The translations under genes and the position numbers were made by a program. Under the pieces are notes generated by a model. That model had not been told where the DNA came from, searched no databases, and saw nothing but the letters and a program-made list of their open reading frames with translations. This document shows, piece by piece, positions 15,376-18,329 of a stretch of 18,329 nt of DNA (the stretch's first letter is position 1; each line of letters opens with the position of its first letter). The stretch is taken from NCBI GenBank assembly GCA_016711405.1, contig JADJSZ010000077.1, positions 1-18,329 on the forward strand, in the 5' to 3' direction. Source of the DNA: Candidatus Hadersleviella danica. GTDB taxonomy: Bacteria > Chloroflexota > Anaerolineae > Promineifilales > Promineifilaceae.

Positions 15376-18068
15376 TTACTTGCCGTGCCGTAGGGGCAAC
15401 ACGACATGGAACGTGCTTCCGGGGAGCTTTTGTTCATCGTGCCCTTCGCTTTCGACCCACAAACGGCCGCGATGCGCCAGCACAATCCCCTGTGTAATGG
15501 CCAATCCCAGCCCCGGCCCACCCCCCTTAAATTTGGTCCGCCCTGTCGAGTGTAGAGCCACTTCCCCCGTCTGGTAAAACTTCATAAAAATTAAATCTTG
15601 GTTGGCAGGGTCAATGCCAATACCTGTGTCTTGGATGGTTAGCTCCACGCCGGGGGCAGGCCAATCCATTTCGGGCGGGGTTTCTGCCCATGCACGGCCG
15701 TCGAGCGTAATTCGGCCGCCGTCGGGCGTGTATTTGATGGCATTCACCAGCAGGTGGTACAAGATTTTCTTCAGGCCGTCCTCATCCGCCTCCAGCGGGG
15801 GCAACGCCTGCACCCCCGGCGTAATGGTCAGCGAGAGTTGCCGTTGCTGAATGTCGGCCCGCAAATCGCTAAAAACGCGGTTGATGAGGTCGAAGAGGTG
15901 CAACGGCTCGGGGTAGATTTGGAGGGTACGGCCGTCTATTTTGGCCATATCCAACATGCTATCCACAATGGTGTGCAAGCGCACAGCACCTGTGTAAATG
16001 CCCGAGACGAGATTTTTGTGGTACTCGTTGGCTTGCACGGCCGCGTCGTTCATCAAAATTTGGCTATACCCTTTCAGCACCGTAATTGGCGTGCGTAACT
16101 CGTGGGAGGCGATGCTGATAAAGCTCGATTTGGTGCGGTCGAGTTGCTCCAGTTGGGTATACGCCTCCTGCAAGGCATGGGTGCGGTTTTGCACCTCGTA
16201 CTCCATCTGCTGGCTAAAGCGTTTGCTCCGCTCGTAGAGACGGGCGTTCTCGAGAGCCACGGCCGCTTGGGCGGCAAATGTTGTCGCCACTGTAATTTCC
16301 GCTTCGGTATATGGCCGCACATCCAGCCGCGCCATCGAAAGAATCCCAATGACCTCGTTTTCGCGAATGAGCGGCAAGCCCAGCCACGAACTGGGGTTGC
16401 GAATGGCCTCCACCCGTTTCCACGCGGGGTATTCGTTCACGTTGGGAATGGCCAAGGGGGCTTGGGTGCTGTAAATCTTCACAAAAACGTTGTCTTCTTC
16501 GTCGCTTTGGATGGGCACACGGGTGTTGGGGCGCGGCCCCTCGGCCGTGCCATAGCCCCGCGCCGCCACAAACTCCAATTCCGTGCCATGCCGAAGCATC
16601 ACGGCCGCGCGGTCATGGGCAACGATGGAAGCCAAATAATCGAGAATAGAGTTCAGTACCTCGTTAACATTGAGGATACTGGTCAGCGATTTGCCCACCT
16701 GTTGCAACGTTTCGGCCAAGGCGCGTTGGGTTTGTTCACTGCGGTATAGGGTGGCGTTGCGCAGGGCGATGGCCAATTGGTCGGCCAAGGCTTGGAAGAC
16801 GGGTAATTCATCGGCCGAAAACGCATCCAAATTGTCGCTCTGCATATCCAACACGCCCAGCAACTCATCGCCCACCTTGAGCGGCAGGGCGAGTTCGGAG
16901 CGGGTGTGCGGCCGTGTTTTCCAGAGGGTGTAGCGCACGTCCCGCGAGACATCGGGCACGAGGGCGGCCGTTTGGTGTTGGGCCACCCAGCCGATAATCC
17001 CCTCTTGCCCCACGCGCAAAGTCAGTTCGGGGGGGGAGGCGGCCGTTAAATCCCGCCCTGCGCTGGCCGAAGTGCGAATGTGCTGGCCTGTTTCATCCAG
17101 CAAAAAGATGCCGACGTAATAATAGCCATACCGTTGGCAGATAATGTCAGCTACCTGCTCCAACAACTGGTCTGTGTTCAGGGTTAGGGCGATGTGTTTG
17201 GCGACGGCGATGCTGGTTTCGAGTTGCAGGGCGAGGCGGTGACGTTCGGCCGTGCGCTTGGTAATCAACGCTTCCGCTTGTTGGTCGCGCAAACCGAGTT
17301 GGGTGGCTCCTGTGTTAAAAACGGCCGCCAAATGGGCCAATTCATCTTGGCCCTGTCAGATGGACTTGATGCTTAAAATTGCCATTCGCCCATGCCTGTG
17401 CCCCGTGGTTAGCTGGCTAACGGCCGAGCAATGCTCTGGGTGACGGTGATGGCCAGCAGGGTAGCCACGGCCACGGTGAAGACAGCCGCTAAAATCGTTG
17501 TGGTAAATACCAATTGTTCGGCGCGGGCAATCTGGCTTCGCACAGTCGTTAACTGGGCTTCGCTGACAATGCGCACGCTATTGGCCACCTCGGCCGTGCG
17601 AATCACCAAATCACGCACTTCAACGTCAAGCCGTGAATCCAGTTCAGTCCATGAATTGTCTTCGGCCAAACCAACCATCGCTTCGATTTGGTCAGAAAGT
17701 ACCCTATCGGTGGAGCGCAAGGCGTTGATGGGGTTGGTGAGGGGATTGTCGGTGGCGGGGCTGTTTTCGAGGGCGGTGATGGCTTCCGCAATGTCACGGC
17801 TCACTTGGGTTTGCAGGCGTTGGGCTTGTTGGGTAAAACGGGTTGCATCGCGGGATTCGGCGGCCGAACCCAAGGTATCGCGCAAGGTCAGCACATCGTT
17901 GTGGACGCGCACGGCGGCGCGGGCTTGCTGATTGGCCGCATCGAGTTCGGCCGTGGCCTGTTGCAATTGGCGAAATTGCCACAACCCTACCGCGCTGGCA
18001 ACAAACATCAGCACGATGATGATGCTGAAGGAGAGGGCGAGGCGGGGGCCGATGCGTAGACGGCTCAT
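15376..18068 (-). CDS. Membrane sensor histidine kinase, HAMP-GAF-GAF-HisKA-HATPase, frame breaks in HAMP
   Basis: Domains after repair (897 residues): TM1 about 10-30; extracytoplasmic helical sensor (30-186); TM2 187-209; HAMP beginning IARPLAS; GAF1 about 299-446; GAF2 about 463-618; coiled linker; HisKA with phospho-acceptor His in SHELRTP (about 656); HATPase with N-box NAIKYTPDGG (about 776), G1 DTGIGI (814) and G2 GGGPGLGL (849). Senses an unknown signal and presumably phosphorylates the convergent CheY-like regulator. The HAMP region has three apparent breaks: one base missing near 17412, one at CCCC 17401-17404, one extra at 17349-17350; together they read ASLTTGAQAWANGNF and then HLTGQDELAHLAAVF. 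The start at 18068 (MSRLRIGPRLALSF) fits a membrane N-terminus; an upstream TTG at 18170 would add a Pro-rich stretch. Confidence 0.9.
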
Positions 18069-18229
18069 AAAAAGCGAGGGTGGAGGGTTGAACCAGCGGG
18101 GGGGTGGATGGGCGAACGGCCGTGCCCAGCCAACGGAGGGTAGTGTACTCAAGTTGGCTTGTATTTCCAATTCTCAGTTTGGCCGCCCCTCTTTTTTCAC
18201 CCCATTTATACGGTGATGGCACTCCCTTT

Positions 18230-18281
18230 GTGCTTGGTTACAAGTTACAGGGGTTGCTGTAACTTGTAACCAGCACTTTTT
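18230..18281 (+). terminator. Strong hairpin with T-run, built of heptads
   Basis: The arms GGTTACAAGTTACAG (18236-18250) and CTGTAACTTGTAACC (18257-18271) are perfect reverse complements with a 6-nt loop. The stem extends through GTGCT/AGCAC with one bulged T, and TTTTT (18277-18281) follows directly. On the plus strand this is a textbook intrinsic terminator, but no plus-strand gene lies upstream. The same bases are heptads (GGTTACA, AGTTACA, GGGGTTG, CTGTAAC, TTGTAAC), so it may be the compact end-form of the array family. The rest of 18069-18229 holds no supported gene. Confidence 0.6.
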
Positions 18282-18329
18282 CTTAAAACATCGCCTTTAA
18301 AAACGGCTTAGGCAGTCCGCAAGCGACGC

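Noticed and set aside
1..18329. Insertion sequence or integrated element as source of the repeats
   Set aside because: No transposase, integrase or flanking target duplication was found; arrays differ in sequence from gap to gap.

Overview
The window is 18.3 kb of GC-rich bacterial chromosome. No rRNA, tRNA, CRISPR, phage or insertion-sequence gene was recognised. Gene content (HAMP-GAF-GAF histidine kinase, Uma2-family protein, GerW/YtfJ-like protein, PreP-type M16C peptidase, ALDH7, SecD/SecF, MoeA, RsmD carrying an APPQY motif) and general style suggest a member of the Chloroflexota (Anaerolineae-like). This is inference from gene families and was not tested by any search.

Layout. Positions 1-256 hold an inverted repeat and a CTGCCCC array. 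The block 257-6712 is all on the minus strand, in transcription order secD, secF, a lipoprotein of unknown function, a zinc-type alcohol dehydrogenase and an ALDH7-type aldehyde dehydrogenase. moeA (6829-8082, +) diverges from secD. rsmD and, upstream of it, a Uma2-family gene lie on the minus strand (8202-9521). From 9705 a plus-strand run encodes an NAD(P)-binding oxidoreductase, an M16C metallopeptidase, a small membrane protein, a GerW-like protein, a GNAT acetyltransferase and a single-domain response regulator. A large hybrid histidine kinase-like sensor (no receiver domain of its own) on the minus strand (15376-18068) converges on the response regulator; the two may form a signalling pair.

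Two sequence-wide signals stand out. First, nearly every intergenic gap is filled by an array of degenerate words in strict 7-nt (sometimes 8-nt) phase. Many arrays switch to the reverse-complement words halfway, so they could fold into hairpins. They resemble the short tandemly repeated repetitive (STRR) heptamers known from filamentous cyanobacteria. They differ in word from gap to gap, run up to start and stop codons, and in places enter coding sequence. Second, the palindrome CGGCCG occurs about 110 times by hand count, roughly tenfold more than base composition predicts, reminiscent of HIP1 in cyanobacteria.

Six genes (ALDH7, lipoprotein, secD, Uma2, M16C, histidine kinase) are split by a total of about ten single-base frame breaks, mostly in homopolymers. 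In every case the repaired length is a whole number of codons and matches the family. The simplest reading is uncorrected long-read sequencing error, not pseudogenes, so these genes are annotated as single CDSs with the breaks described.
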